From Symbiodinium natans (Eukaryota; Sar; Dinophyceae; Suessiales; Symbiodiniaceae): a stretch of 64,000 bases of DNA. The position numbers were made by a program, and so were the translations under genes. Location of the stretch: positions 97,501 through 161,500 of the forward strand of contig CAJNDS010002624.1 in the NCBI GenBank assembly GCA_905221605.1, written 5' to 3'. The notes beneath the pieces were generated by a model that was not told the origin of the DNA, ran no database searches, and saw only the letters and a program-made list of their open reading frames with translations. Shown here in pieces: positions 22,481-33,844 of this stretch (positions are counted from its first letter, which is position 1; each line of letters starts with the position of its first letter).

Positions 22481-22759
22481 GGTTTGTGGTTTCGAGTTTG
22501 GGGTGTACGACGAGGCCTCAGGTTCAAGTCTCCTGGTTACGGGGGTTTAGGGTTTGGGGGTTTGGGGTTTCAGGGTTGCGGGTTTCGGGTTTGCGGTTTG
22601 CGGTTTTAGATTTGGGGTTTAGCCCCAACTCCCTGCGCATCAGGGCTCCATGTTTCGCCCCCCTGAACTCTACAATCTGACCAAGCCCTGCGCATATATC
22701 TATATATATATATACATAATCCGCGGCCGGAGCCCACAGTGCCTTGGCCCCCCTTGGAG

Positions 22760-22922
22760 GGGGTCGGCGGCACTGGCGGTAGCCATTAAATCGGGCAGCG
22801 CGAGGTCCCCAAAGGACCGAGCAAATGCGGACCTTCTAGCCCGGGTCGTCCCGGGAATAGCCTTGCTGGCCTCTGGCCTTCTGCGAAGCAGAATTAGGCC
22901 GGACGCCAGTGCCGCCGACCCC
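22760..22922. mobile_element. Element bounded by 19-bp perfect inverted repeats
   Basis: GGGGTCGGCGGCACTGGCG at 22760-22778 is exactly reverse-complemented at 22904-22922. The interior of about 125 bases has no gene. It may be a MITE or a structured transcript. Confidence 0.55.
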
Positions 22923-22988
22923 CGCGTGCCGCCGGTGAACGGTTTTTTTTTCGTGGTTTTTTGCGTCGCCACGGAGGCCCCCAGAGGG

Positions 22989-23310
22989 CGCGCATCATGA
23001 GCATCAGCGGGTCCAGCCCGGGACCCCCAGGCGCGCATCAGGAGCATCAGCGGCTCCCGGGGCGGGACCCCGGGGGCGCATCAGGAGCATGATGCCCCCC
23101 TAAGGGCGGGCATAAGCGACGTGTCTCAGCCCGGGGCTAGGAAAAAGGGAGTTTAGGGGCCTTATAAAGTGCTTAGAAACTTTAAGGGAGTCTAGGAGCC
23201 TCAAACGAGTTTAGGGGCCTGAAAATGCTTAGAAACTTTAAGGGAGTTGAGGAGCCTCGAACGCTTAGAGATTTTAAGGGAGTTTAGGGGCCTCAAAATG
23301 CTTAGAAACT
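22989..23310 (+). repeat. Two short tandem-repeat blocks
   Basis: 22989-23095 has three copies of GCGCATCA(T/G)GAGCAT(CAGCGG) spaced by about 50 bases. 23150-23310 has about three copies of a roughly 60-base unit containing TGCTTAGAAACTTTAAGGGA and GGAGTTTAGGGGCCT. Confidence 0.7.
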
Positions 23311-23979
23311 GCTCGCCCCGCGCTTCTGCCTGCGCTGCCCGCCCATGGGCGCAGCCCCTTAAAATATATAGGTCTGTATATGTATTGTATATGTATGGGG
23401 GCCTTTACCCTCATTCCCTACTAACTAAGGACCAGGGGGCTTTAAGGATTGCAAGGCTGGCTAACAGTGATCCTGCTGACTTAGGATGGCCCTCAACCCG
23501 CGGCCCTTACTGCTGTGGGGGGGAGGGGGGGCGGGGGGGGGGAATTGGGGGGGGGAATTGGGGGGGGGCATTGGGGAGTATTGAGGGGGGGGGGGGGGGG
23601 GTATTTCAACCCCCTAACCACCCAACCCCCCCCCCCCCCCAAACCTTGACCTCTGAACCCTTGAAACCCCTGAAACCCCCTTAATTCCCGACAAACCCTT
23701 CCCACCCTAAACCCGAAACCCGAAACCCGAAACCCTAAACCCTAAGAAAGCCCCCTTGGAGCCCCCGAGATGGGCCTTCTGAAGGAAGCCGTTGGGCCCG
23801 GTGAGGTGGTACCTGATTCGGGTTTGGGGTTTCGAGCTTGGAGGTTTAGGGTTTAGGGTTTCAGGGTTTAGGGTTTAGGGTCTAGGGTTTAGGGGTAGGG
23901 GTTTTGGGGTTTAGGGGTTTAGGGGTTTTAGGGGTTTAGGGGTTTAGGGGTTTAGGGGTTTAGGGGTTTAGCGGTTTAG
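23311..23979. other. Intergenic with G/C homopolymers and degenerate arrays
   Basis: G-rich tract at 23516-23602, C-rich tract near 23627, then TTTAGGG/TTTAGGGG blocks running into the assembly gap. No supported gene. Confidence 0.5.
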
Positions 23980-24079
23980 NNNNNNNNNNNNNNNNNNNNN
24001 NNNNNNNNNNNNNNNNNNNNNNNNNNNNNNNNNNNNNNNNNNNNNNNNNNNNNNNNNNNNNNNNNNNNNNNNNNNNNNN
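23980..24079. other. Scaffold gap (100 N)
   Basis: Exactly 100 N, a conventional placeholder for a gap of unknown size. It begins inside a TTTAGGGG array and ends in a coding exon, so the left neighbour of the gene at 24091 is not known. Confidence 0.98.
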
Positions 24080-24090
24080 GCGTGCCGACC

Positions 24091-24705
24091 ATGAAGGCAA
24101 GTGAGTTGAAGCGGTCTCTTTGCATTCAGCGCAGGACGGAGGAGGAGGACGTGCCATTTTGGGAGGAAGATGGATACTCCGGCTACGCCGACGCCGTCGA
24201 CACGGTCGACACGGTCGACACCGTTGACATGGAGAGGGAAGAGAGGGAGCTCCAGCACCGCTCCGAGATGCTGTTTTCGGAGAAGGAGAGGCGCCGCAAC
24301 TCCATGCCTGGGCTCACTGTGGCGCCACGCCGCCTCTCGGCCCCAGCAACGGCAATGACAGCGCCCGCTCCAGGCAATGACAGACTGAGGGCTTTCTCTT
24401 CGTCCTCGCCCCCGCCGATCTCGAGCCCCAGCTTGGACACAGCCGCTTCGCGCGCGGCCCCCATGGCCCCCGCAACCGCCTCAGCGCCCACCTCAGCGCC
24501 CGCCTCAGCGCCAGCAACGCCTGCAACGCCTGCGACGCCTGTGCCTCAAGTCGCAGTCTGCCGTTCGCGCCTCGTGATTGGGGAATCTGCCGTGCGCAGG
24601 TCCGAGGTGAAGGGGAAGGTTGAAAAGGCTGAGATGGATGTGTCCAGGGCCCAGCTGCTCTTGCCTGCACTCGCATTTGACATTTGCCGATGCATGAATG
24701 TATGA
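24091..24705 (+). CDS. Acidic/Ala-Pro-rich protein, partial host exon
   Basis: Plus-strand frame open from the gap edge; the first ATG is at 24091 (MKASELKRSLCIQRRTEEED), but the exon may extend into the gap. After an acidic start comes a VDT repeat (DAVDTVDTVDTVDTVDM, about residues 38-50), a charged helix (EREERELQHRSEMLFSEKER), then a long Ser/Ala/Pro-rich low-complexity linker (about residues 75-165). The exon probably ends before the stop, since the following 24690-24866 is a microsatellite typical of an intron. No family is recognised. Direction agrees with the genes downstream. Confidence 0.5.
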   Translation: MKASELKRSLCIQRRTEEEDVPFWEEDGYSGYADAVDTVDTVDTVDMEREERELQHRSEMLFSEKERRRNSMPGLTVAPRRLSAPATAMTAPAPGNDRLRAFSSSSPPPISSPSLDTAASRAAPMAPATASAPTSAPASAPATPATPATPVPQVAVCRSRLVIGESAVRRSEVKGKVEKAEMDVSRAQLLLPALAFDICRCMNV

Positions 24706-24866
24706 ATGTATGAATGTAGGAATGTAGGAATGTAGGAATGTATGAATGTATGAATGTAGGAATGTAGGAATGTAGGAATGTAGGAATGTAGGAGTGTAGG
24801 ATGTAGGAATGTAGGAATGCAGGAATATAGGAATGTAGGAATGTATGTATGTATGTATGGTATGTA
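24690..24866 (+). repeat. AATGTAGG/AATGTATG octanucleotide microsatellite
   Basis: About 20 units of AATGTA(G/T)G, degrading into TATG units. Probably intronic. On the other strand it reads as long YIPTFLHS-type frames, which I reject. Confidence 0.9.
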
Positions 24867-26676
24867 TGTACGTATGTACGTATGTGTGTAGATAAAACGT
24901 GGTACCCTCCCCCCCCCCCCCCCCCCTTCCAATGTCCGAATGGTGATGGCAGTGCCGCCTTGCCCAAGCGCTGCGCAGCAGCGGCGCAGCAGCGCATCGA
25001 TCTCCAGTTTGGACAGAGATCGGATTGCCAGGGGGGGGGAGGAGAGCCGAGGACAAAAATGCGGTTGACTCGTAAAGGGGGAGTGTGAGGTTTTTGGGGG
25101 ATTTGGCAGACACGGACAACAGTCACTTTGGGCCGTCGGCTTCCTCCTGTCAGCATGTCTGGCTTTCTCTGGCTACCCAGAGAAACTTCAGCGAGCTGAC
25201 TCATGGGGAAAGCTGCAGCTTGTTTGCGCTCATGGCAGTCCACCGTGAGGCGCCGGGAGCAGTGGTTGCAGGCCTTCAACTGCGTTTTGCCGCGCGTTCC
25301 TGCGACATCGCATCACAGCTCCTGCACCTTGCTCGCCTTGAACTGACAGTATTTCCTATACTTTTCTCTTCAGGTGCCGCGGTTCCACCCGGCTGCAGCC
25401 GCTGCAGTAGCAGCAGGTGACTGAACACGCCTGAATGCGCATGAACCCCCCCTAGCCTCTCAAGCATTCTCTCAATGCCACATCATGCGAAGAAAGCCAG
25501 AGCTAAGCTTGAGCGTGAGTTTTATCACAGGAGTCTATCATGGGTTGTTTGGAGCGTTGTTCTACGGGGTGGCTACAGACGTCGTAGACTCTCCAGGAGC
25601 CAGTGAGCGCATGCTGGTGGAGACCCTTCTGGTATCGCCGGCGCCCTTCGAAGCTCTAGGAAAGGGCTTTCCGAAATTTTCCGAAGCCCACCTGTTCTGA
25701 GGCTCCGAAGATTCCGGGGAACTGCTCTCAAGGCCCAGGGAGGTGTTAAGTTAACAAGCCTCCACTGGTAGCCGCGCGTTGCAGCTCGAGTTTGAAATTT
25801 CAGCCTCTCAGCGCGAGAGGCTTGGCGCTGCGACTTCGACAAGCATGGAGTAGGTGCCTCTCTCCCACTTTTGTTTCTCTTGGTACACAGAGAGCGAGAG
25901 AAAGAACGCAGAATTGAGTGGTTTATGGGGCGATCAGAGAAGGCAAAGCGCAAGTTTGTTTTTGATGGATGGGCTGGCGTGATCTGTGTGTGATCGACAG
26001 TTCTGCGCTTTGTCAGGCTGGGTCAGCCAGGCGGAGTTTGCAAGGGCGTGCCGCTTCTTCGGGTGGCTGCCCCAAAGGATCCCAATAAAATGTTCGGAAG
26101 ACGCTCCTGAGATGCCCTGTGGCGATGTGTGGCGCGAGCGAGGTGCTCCGCCGAGCAAATCTGGCAAAGCTGCCGCGTCAGCGGAGGAGAACTCCCCCCG
26201 AAATTGCACGACAGCTCTCACCGGGGGAGAGAGGTCACAGGGGAGAAGTTGCTCGGGTCACTCGGGGGAGATGACTAACGTGACTAAAGTGACTAGACCC
26301 TCAGTCTGTGGTGGCCATGTCGGCTCGACTTGTGCACCCACAAGAACCATCAATATAAACCGTACTATCAACCCATCACTTGAACCTTTGGCGACCGATC
26401 TTGCTACCACCTCTCCTATCCCTCTCAGCCCAGAGATCTTTTATGTGAGTCGTTATGGGCGACCCAGTGGGCTGGGGGCGCATGTGATGTCTTGCCTGGG
26501 GCGGCTCTTGCTGGAGCAGGCATTGCCTTCTGCTATCGTTTTGTCCCACGAACACTTTGCCACTCCCTGCTGTTTCGTTGGCAGTGGAAACAAACCCTCC
26601 CAATCTCCAAAGTGAGCACCACGCGCGCTGTCTCTCTTTTGTGTGTGTGCGCGCGCGTGCACGTGCGCCCTTCAGG
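24867..26676 (+). other. Probable intron/exon mix of uncertain limits
   Basis: Several short plus-strand frames look partly protein-like, for example the frame covering about 25180-25370 (SELTHGESCSLFALMAVHRE, then SCDIASQLLHLARLEL). I could not assign splice sites with confidence. C-rich tract near 24908-24926. It may belong to the gene starting at 24091 or to the BTB gene. Confidence 0.3.
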
Positions 26677-28186
26677 CCCAGCGCCAGGAGCACACGGACC
26701 TGGAGCGGCTGGGTGAATTTGGTCTTCCCTCATTGTCATCTGTGTCCGTTGCAGGGAGTTCTCCAGGAAAAAGATCTGTGAGAACATGTCGTGGTAGATT
26801 TTCGCAGAGTTTGGTAGAGTTTGGTGCCTCTTTGGCCCTCTCTGAGGATTGCCGTGGGTCCCGAGGATGCCAGCTGCACACTGGCGGCGCACCAGTCGGT
26901 CCTGGCGGCCCGCAGCCCCGTTCTGGCGGCGATGTTCCGACACCGCTTCCAGGAAGGGGAGACTGCCAAGGTCAGGCTGGTGGACGTGGATTTCCAGTGC
27001 TTCAAGGCTTACCTCCACCTCCTCTACACCGGCCACCTGTCAGCATGTATTCAGCATCATTCAGCCATGTGTCGTGTCATAAGAGTGGCCCCCTTGAAGA
27101 TCTCTCGAGTTTTGCATCCCGCGCGTCCTCTTTTTTATAGGAAGGCAGGGCCGGACCCACCGCGCGTGCTTGCGTGAGCGCAAGAAACGTGATCTACGGA
27201 TCAAGTGATAGACCGTACCGGCCAGAAGCAGAGACCCTAGAGTCAATGTTAGGAACGTAGAGAGACATTTTGAGAGACTTCTTTGTTTGAGGCGAGCTGG
27301 AGGAGGGCATGGACCTGGACCAAGTCTTAGAGGTGCTGATCCTGGCGGACCGTTTCCAGTCCTCGGGCTTCGGAGAGGTCCTGGCTGGGCGCCTCAGGGA
27401 CCTGGTGAGTTGGGACGAGACGGTGGGCAAGGTCATGAAGCACTACGTCCGGCTCCCCGAGGACTCGGAGTACTCTGGGAGCCTCGTCTCCGTGCGGCCC
27501 GGCACCGAAGAGCGCTCTTTAAGCCAGCCTCCTCCCCTCCGCTCTCACCGATATTTACAGTCTTGCGTTCTCTTTCCTTTTGTGAACAAAAAACTTCTCC
27601 CTCCCTCCCTCTCTTTTCCCTCCGCTAGCGAGGATGGGCGACCAGCTGAGCTTGCTGAGCTTCAGGGAGGCGCTGCGGCAGACGCACAGAGCGGTCCTGC
27701 GGCCGATCGAGGAAGACACCTCTCGGCTCAAGGCACCACCTCGTCACCTTGCATCCGCATGTTTTGTGAAATACACGTACAAATATGTCCAAACGTCCAA
27801 ACACACATAGATAATATATATATATATACATACATACAAAATGGGGCGTACATGTGTATATGTGGATCTCGATTTACAGGGGCATCAACAATGATTTCTG
27901 AGATGGCTCGCACAGTTTGACCGGCTTTGCCCGCAGGCCATCGCTGCTCGAGGCCTGATCTTCTCAATGCTGGCCTTTCCGATCATGCGGGACATTGCCG
28001 ACGAGGTGCGGTTTCTGGGGGCAAGCTGGCCTCAGGGTGCAGGACGTGTTCGCGGCTTTTTCAAGACATCTGCAGGCAGTCAACAAGAACATCGTGTGCC
28101 TGCTTTCACGGATCACGGACACCTTTAGCTCCCTTTGTGAGCTTCCGGATGAGCCATCAGCCAAGCGGCGCAAAGTCACGGAGTGA
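26677..28186 (+). CDS. BTB/POZ-domain protein, multi-exon host gene (3' part)
   Basis: Approximate exons: 26677-26710 (AQRQEHTDLERLG, after a TTCAG acceptor), 26848-27042 (BTB core), 27292-27480 (LEEGMDLDQVLEVLILADRF...), 27628-27740 (GDQLSLLSFREALRQTHRAV...), 27937-28010 (AIAARGLIFSMLAFPIMRDI) and 28037-28186 (VQDVFAAFSRHLQAVNKNIV... ending in stop TGA). BTB domains mediate dimerisation and often recruit cullin-3 ligases; that is family knowledge, and no such partner is visible here. The last exon ends PSAKRRKVTE, a short basic cluster that could be a nuclear signal. The start is not identified. Introns hold CT-rich and TA-rich runs. Confidence 0.6.
26848..27042 (+). CDS. BTB/POZ domain exon
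   Basis: After a pyrimidine-rich CTCTTTGGCCCTCTCTGAG acceptor the frame reads IAVGPEDASCTLAAHQSVLA and continues with ARSPVLAAMF and VRLVDVDFQCFKAYLHLLYT. This matches the conserved BTB signature (AHxxVLAARSxVFxxMF, then hxDhxxxxFxxhLxhhYT) at the expected spacing. The exon ends near YTGHL, where the frame leaves protein-like sequence. It is the clearest host domain in the window. Confidence 0.8.
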
Positions 28187-28730
28187 GCACGCCGCACGCC
28201 AAGGCAAAAAAAACGACAAGCAAGAAAACCTGAGAAGGTTTTCCGGGGCCTTCATGTTGAAAAAAGGTGACAGGGACCGCAAAAGGCGTGAAGAGCGTGT
28301 TGCTCCGGGCAAGCAGGAGCTGGCATGAAGTTCTGGGAGTCCGGTGTCTCAGAACCTGTGGCCCTCGCACCTTGCGCGCAGCGAAGCGCAGCCTTCTCAA
28401 CTTTTCGCTTTGCGGTGCGTTGTCTGCCATCCCCTTGAGTCCTTGAGGCTGGACCACGAAGAGGCTTCGAACTTGGAGCTCTTCGAGCAGGCGCCTTCCC
28501 ATCTCGATCCATCTCGCCTTCCGGTCTTTGCCTTTGAGTGGTGATTTCACCGAGCCGAGTGCCGAGAGGTGCTGTGGATCCGCACGGGCTTTGACCTTTC
28601 CAGGGCCTGGGCCAGTGCCTCACAGCTCACAGCGCTTTGAGAGGCATGGAGAGAACGTGAGAGAACAGCTCACACGCACTCTCAGAGGCTTTGCTTTCTT
28701 CCCTTTTCCCTTTCTCGGATTTTTCTTTCA
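28187..28730. other. Intergenic or 5' region between two host genes
   Basis: No supported exon. Lies between the BTB gene stop at 28186 and the first EF-hand gene exon I can recognise at 28731. Confidence 0.35.
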
Positions 28731-29700
28731 AGACTCTTCGAAGTCTCTGAGGCAATCCTGGACCCGAACAACCGTCAGGTGGGAGAAGAAGGAACGTGAG
28801 GGGTCATGAGCCGTCCCGAGAGCAAAGGGGGGGGGGTTTTTGATCGTCCCTCCTCGTCGGAGGCCCTCACGCTGCCCGAATTTGTGCGCGGGTGCCGGTG
28901 CCGACCCCCAGGGCCAATATCCCCCAAAATGTTCTTGAAAAGACACCCTTAAAGAAGAAAGAAACTCTTCAGAAGCCTCGCTGAGGGAGCTGGGCTTCGA
29001 TGGCGATGCGGTGTTGGGGCGCTCGGTGAACAGCAAGCACGCAGCAAGAATTCGGTGGCCCTCACAAGTCATCCCTCTGCAGCTCCCAGTCCAGGCACAT
29101 CTTCAAAGGCAGCGGCAGCGGTGCAAGCTCTGTTCCAGTTGCACCTTTCTTGCACCTTTCCTCAAGGAATCTGCGAGGGCACCGGATCCTTTCATGTCCT
29201 TCCTGCAGCCCTCGCTAAGCCATGCGCCTGAAGCGCTGCGGGACATCGGAGCATGTAATCATAGACTGGAGCTAACAGGCTTCTCATGCCTAGGGGCCCC
29301 ATGGAAGATCACATAAGATCACTTGTAGGGGTCAAAGAAGTCGGAGGGGGTCCAAAAGGCAAAAGGGGTCCAAAAAGAGTCGGTCAGAGGTCTGCCATTT
29401 ATGGGGGCCAAAGATGCCTTGGCAGCACAGAAGCTCCGCTCCTTGCTCCGGCGCCTCGACAAGGAGAAGGGGGGAAGAAGAGGGGAAGAAGGGGACAAGA
29501 CAGGTGGTTTTAATACGGTAGGTTGGAAGAAGAGATAAAGAGCAGGCAAAAGGGAAGAGAATCGCTTGTTGTTTTTGGCCGCGTTTCATTTTGCAGGACC
29601 ACTTCGGGACGGTGAGCCGGCCACAGTTTGAGTGGCTCCTCCGCCGGGGCCCAAAGACAGAAGCTTCTGACCTTTGCCGCTCGCATCGCTCGCTTGGTGC

Positions 29701-29743
<43 letters not shown>

Positions 29744-32552
29744 CTGCTCCATCTCTCTCTCTCTCTCTCTCCCCTGCTCCCTCTCTCTCTCTCTCTCGAA
29801 ATCTCTGTTTCTTTCTTTCTCTCTCTCCCTCTCTCTCTCTGGTCTCTCTTGTCTTTTCGCTGCGCTTCGCAAGCTGAGGCAGCTACCTCCCGGCAGTCGA
29901 GACGGTGAGCTCGGGAGACAATTCAACCACACCCTTCTAAATCAAGAAACCCATCTCAGCCCTAAGTGGCCCAAGGTGGCGGGCCCATCATGCGAGACAA
30001 GGTGTTTCGGATTTTTTGTTTCAGGTGGGCAGAGAAGACCTGGAGCATATGTGGTCCACCTTCGCCAAGCGTGAGGACGGAGACATCGAGTACGAGGAGT
30101 GGAACTCGGAAGAGCGCCTGGGGTGTGTGATTTGTGGATTGTCTGGGGGCATGTTTGTAGGGGAGGCCCCCCCCCCCCCCCGGCCCCGCCCTCGTCAACA
30201 TGCTCGCAACAGGACCTGATTCAGTGGATCCTGAAGCCCAGCACCCCGCTGTCGGTGACGGCACTGGGCGAGCTGGCATTCTTTGATTTGAAGGCAGCTT
30301 TGGAGCCCTTGTTCTGGGTCTGGCTCCCAGATCTCGCTCTCCCAGCTCTGGAGCTCTTGAATCTCACTTGTCTCACTGCAGTCCTCTGAGGCCTATGACC
30401 AAAATCGTGATGGTATCATCAGCTGGGAAGAGTTCATGGAAGCCCATGGGATCCTGCAGAATGCCCTTCGCCTGAACCCGCCCAAGGAGGGCGACATCGA
30501 CCCCGCGATGCTCAAAGGGGACTTGCACCACTGTTACCTGACCATTGGCTCCGAAGGCGTCCGGTCCTCGGAGAGACAGGTCGTGGAGACATCTTCTAAG
30601 ACTTGCGTGATACGTGCACAAGGCATCTTGAGCAAGTCCAATTCTCTGTGAGACGAGTCGAGACGAACTCTTTTTGTGCGGCGCTCTTGCTGAGGACAGG
30701 CGGCTCACCTTCGCCAAGTTTATCACATGGCAGCGGGATGCCCTGATGTCCTCTTCTCTCGCTTCCGACGTCTTGGCGAAGACCCTGCACAGCGTGCCTT
30801 TCAGAGCAGCTTCGGGGGATCTTTGTATTTTCCTTCCGCGTTTCGGGTCATTGGTCCAAGTTCGTCAGAATCGGGGCTTGGTCGTCGTGTCGTGGAGTCG
30901 TAAAGAGTCATAGAGCCGGCGCGTCTCTTGCTTAAGGTGGCCAAGCAGCTTCAACGCGTTTTCAAGCTCTCTGAGACCCTTGGACCCGTTTGCTCAGATT
31001 TTGGCAGAGTGTCAAAAGGGAGTGAATCTGCAACAAGATGTGCAGCGCGGAGCCTGCTGTATCATGTGTATCCTACGCCAGAGTGTCCAAGGACAGAGAA
31101 AAGAGGGCAGCTGACAGAGTCAGACAAGCAGGCCAGGAACACAACCATCGAATCGAACGAATCGAGATAGAACTCAAGTGAACTCAAGCGCTTGATCCCC
31201 TCTGATTGCAGATGCAGGTTCTTGTCCGCATCCTTCAGCACATCGCCCAGTTCAGCCGGGAGCTCTGGGGGCAATCCGCCTCGCAGTGGACTTCCGTGAT
31301 CGCTCACAGCTTCGCCAACAAGTGGACGGAGACCCGACACGTGTTACTGCAGTGTTTAGGGGAAGAATGAATCAGGTTGCTGAACTGGGCTTCTCAGCTG
31401 CTCATTGAAAGGGGATGGGGCTTAGGATGGGGAGGTGCTTACTAATCGGCTTCGGATCGAGGCACCGGTGGTGGGCATGAACGTGCAGCACCTCCAGGAG
31501 GCACACCCCGCAGAATGTAGCCAAGCGCAGGGCATCTCACGAGCGGAACGCAACGGAACGCAACGCCCTGTCCTTCAATCCAAGGTCTTCTTGCACGATT
31601 TCGAAGCCGGCCGCCTGAAGTTCAGCGCCCGAGTGGCCTCCAGGGAGTGGGAGATCCTCTGCATTCCAGCCATCCCGGTCTTGAACCGGCCCCAAGCCTG
31701 GTTGGCCAAACTCCGGCTGACCACGCAGCTCACGGATGGCCGCAGGCGCCCTGCAGGTTTTTTTTTTTTGCACAGTGGCCTGCAGTCGGCGCCCTCACGT
31801 AGCGGCACGCACAGCGGTACGCATAACGGCACGCACAACGGCACGCAAAGCGGCACGCATAGCGGCACGCATAGCGGCACGTCAGGGCCTTCAGGGCTCT
31901 TCAGGGCTGATCAGGGCTCCTCAGGGCTGTTTAGGATTCTTCAGGCTACGCAGCAGCTGGCAGTTCTATCGCTATGCACAAGAGCTCTTCACCTGGCACC
32001 TCTTGACCGACGGGAAAGTCTTCGAGGTGGGCAGCGTACCAGGGGTCGAACACTGGCGTAATTCAGAAAGTGGGGAGATGTGGAGAAGAATATGCCAGAG
32101 TCTGGGGAGATGTGGGGATTCGGCAACTTGTAGCCAGGTGGCCCTGGAGGGCCTGAGCCCTGAGCTGCAACTCTTCTGCTTGCTAAAGACCATGGCCAAC
32201 TTTGGCGTTCGCCTCACATGGTCCAACTTGCAGAAGGCCTTATCGCAGGCTGTGGAAATGCACAGCATCACAGATGAGCAACGCCGCCTCTGCAACAGTG
32301 TCTTCGAGAAGCAGGCCGAAGACAAACGGGCCGGGATTTCCATACGAATTGTTACCCCTTCGAGTCCTTCCACCCCTTCTTGGACCCCTTCGACCCCTTC
32401 TAGGCAGTTTAAGGCGGCAGATGCACAATGCTCAGGTGGCCAAAGGGCTTGACGCCGAGGGCCTCTACTTCAGCAGAGAGCGCCTGGAGAGAGTGACCGC
32501 GTGCCTTGTGACCACACCCAGCCACGTGATGGGCGTCTTCGCCGAGCCCTGA
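28731..32552 (+). CDS. EF-hand protein, multi-exon host gene
   Basis: Approximate exons: 28732-28778 (LFEVSEAILDPNNRQ, then GTGGGA donor), about 28847-28890 (SSEALTLPEFVRG), 28972-29050 (SLRELGFDGDAVLGRSVNSK), 29598-29655 (DHFGTVSRPQFEWLLRRG), 30025-30120 (DLEHMWSTFAKREDGDIEYE), 30215-30280, 30382-30590 (canonical EF-hand), 30697-30770 (AEDRRLTFAKFITWQRDALM), 31211-31340, 31455-31535, 31580-31745, 31945-32030, 32136-32345 and 32404-32552 (stop TGA). The first half has repeated EF-hand halves, implying calcium binding; the second half is a helical region I do not recognise. It may be one gene or two joined by my reading. Introns carry CT runs and short tandem repeats. Confidence 0.5.
29704..29850. 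repeat. (CT)n-rich intronic tract
   Basis: Several CT dinucleotide runs with short interruptions, inside the EF-hand gene. Confidence 0.9.
30382..30590 (+). CDS. Canonical EF-hand exon
   Basis: After a CTCACTGCAG acceptor the frame reads SSEAYDQNRDGIISWEEFME. The 12-residue loop DQNRDGIISWEE has Asp-Asn-Asp at positions 1, 3 and 5, Gly at 6, Ile at 8 and Glu at 12, a complete calcium-binding loop. The exon continues through HGILQNALRLNPPKEGDIDP to about VRSSERQ before a GT. Confidence 0.8.
31800..31883 (+). repeat. 12-bp tandem repeat GGCACGCA(C/T)AGC
   Basis: About seven units of a 12-mer within an intron of the EF-hand gene; in the coding-sense frames it reads as Thr-Ala-Arg-rich or Gly-Thr-His-Ser repeats. 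Confidence 0.85.
32136..32552 (+). CDS. Last two exons of the EF-hand gene region
   Basis: Frame 32136-32345 follows GTAGCCAG and reads VALEGLSPELQLFCLLKTMA, then NFGVRLTWSNLQKALSQAVE and so on: helical, clearly protein-like. The intron 32346-32403 is rich in CCCCTTC. The final exon (after CTAGGCAG) reads MHNAQVAKGLDAEGLYFSRE and ends GVFAEP-stop at 32552. Family unknown. Confidence 0.55.
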
Positions 32553-33432
32553 GAGGGAGCATCTTGTGCTACTTGTGCCGAAAGTGAGGAGCCAGCGATT
32601 TCCAGTCGAGATGGGGCTCCACCCTCCCCTCTTTCTTGACTGCTGCGTGAGTGCAAGAGAAAGAACTCAAAAGAACTTCACTCACAAGAACTGCAGAGGC
32701 CCATCAGATGCACCCCGCCCCCCCAAAAAAAGCCCAAAGAAAAAAGACCGGAATGCCCAGGCCGAGATGGGTGCCTTTCCTGTGACCTCGGTTTGGGCGG
32801 ACTTCCTGGACGCCTAGAGGCTATTTGGGCCTAGAACGCCTAGAATGCCTGGAATGCCTTCAGAATCGTCTGAGCAGCAAAAAAGCAAGCTTGAACGAAG
32901 CCACGAAGCGCAGCCGGACGCGAAGAAAGCGCAGTGCTCAGCGCGCCGTGGGCCCTTGAGCACGCGGAAGACCCGTGGGCTCTCATGTACAAAGAGGAGG
33001 CTTGGGGCATCGGTCCGTGCCTTGCTATTTAGTTGCTGTGTGTTGGTGCTCATCCAAGGGCACCTGCTGCGGGCCATGACGGAACAGAATGTGCACATCT
33101 TTGCACACTGAACTTTGCACACTGAACTTTCTGCACATCGAGGGGACATCTGTGGGTGCCAGGTTTGGATCATCACGGCCTTGGGCGCTTGAGCAGGACA
33201 GATTTCGAGTATCTCCAACAGGTCTGTTCGTGCCAGCCCTGGTAGCCCTGGTAGCCCTGCTCAAAGATGCCCTGCTTTGTGAGCGCCTCGAAGCGGTTCC
33301 TCTCTTGTTCCATGTGTCCCCCTGAAGTCTCCCAGGTGCTCTGCGCAGGCTCCAGTTTCAGCATGTGCTTCGAGTCCTTGTTGCCGCATGACGCTCTCTT
33401 GTGTTTCCTGCACCGAGCTTGAAGAGAGAGCG
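32553..33432. other. Intergenic or intronic
   Basis: No exon I can support. CCCTGGTAG repeats occur near 33237-33258. Confidence 0.3.
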
Positions 33433-33793
33433 CTTCCCAGCAGGGCATGAGCATCGAGCTGCGGATGCTGCGCAGTTGGGCGGCTGAGGCCCTGTGCTAG
33501 GCTGCTACGGCTGCTACGGCTGCTACGGCCACGGTTTCGCTTTCTCCGCAGCCGGTGGCGCCAGGTCTTTGCCGACAGCATCGAGCTGCTCCTGAGGCGT
33601 GCAAGACCTGAGGGCCAGATGTCACGAAGAAGGGGGGGCCATGGGGGCCCCTGACACCGAGCCGAGAGCTTTCTGAGAGGCTGAAGATGATTGGCGATCA
33701 TGCTGGAGGTTGGGTTCAGGCGGCGGTCCCCTAACCCCCCTCGGCCCCCCCCCCCCGCCCTCCCCCTCGCCCTCCCCCTCGCCCTCCCCCTCG

Positions 33794-33844
<51 letters not shown>

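Noticed and set aside
19771-22609. Long Pro/His/Ala-rich open frames (up to 628 codons) and their Gly-rich antisense partners
   Set aside because: All are translations of the C-rich minisatellite; three forward frames and several reverse frames are open at once because the DNA lacks stop-forming bases. No frame is favoured.
24698-24866. CRISPR-like array
   Set aside because: Eight-base tandem units without spacers; a microsatellite in a eukaryotic intron.
24314-25279. 321-codon minus-strand frame with HSYIPTFLHS repeats
   Set aside because: Covers an octanucleotide microsatellite antisense to a probable exon; residues outside the repeat are not protein-like.
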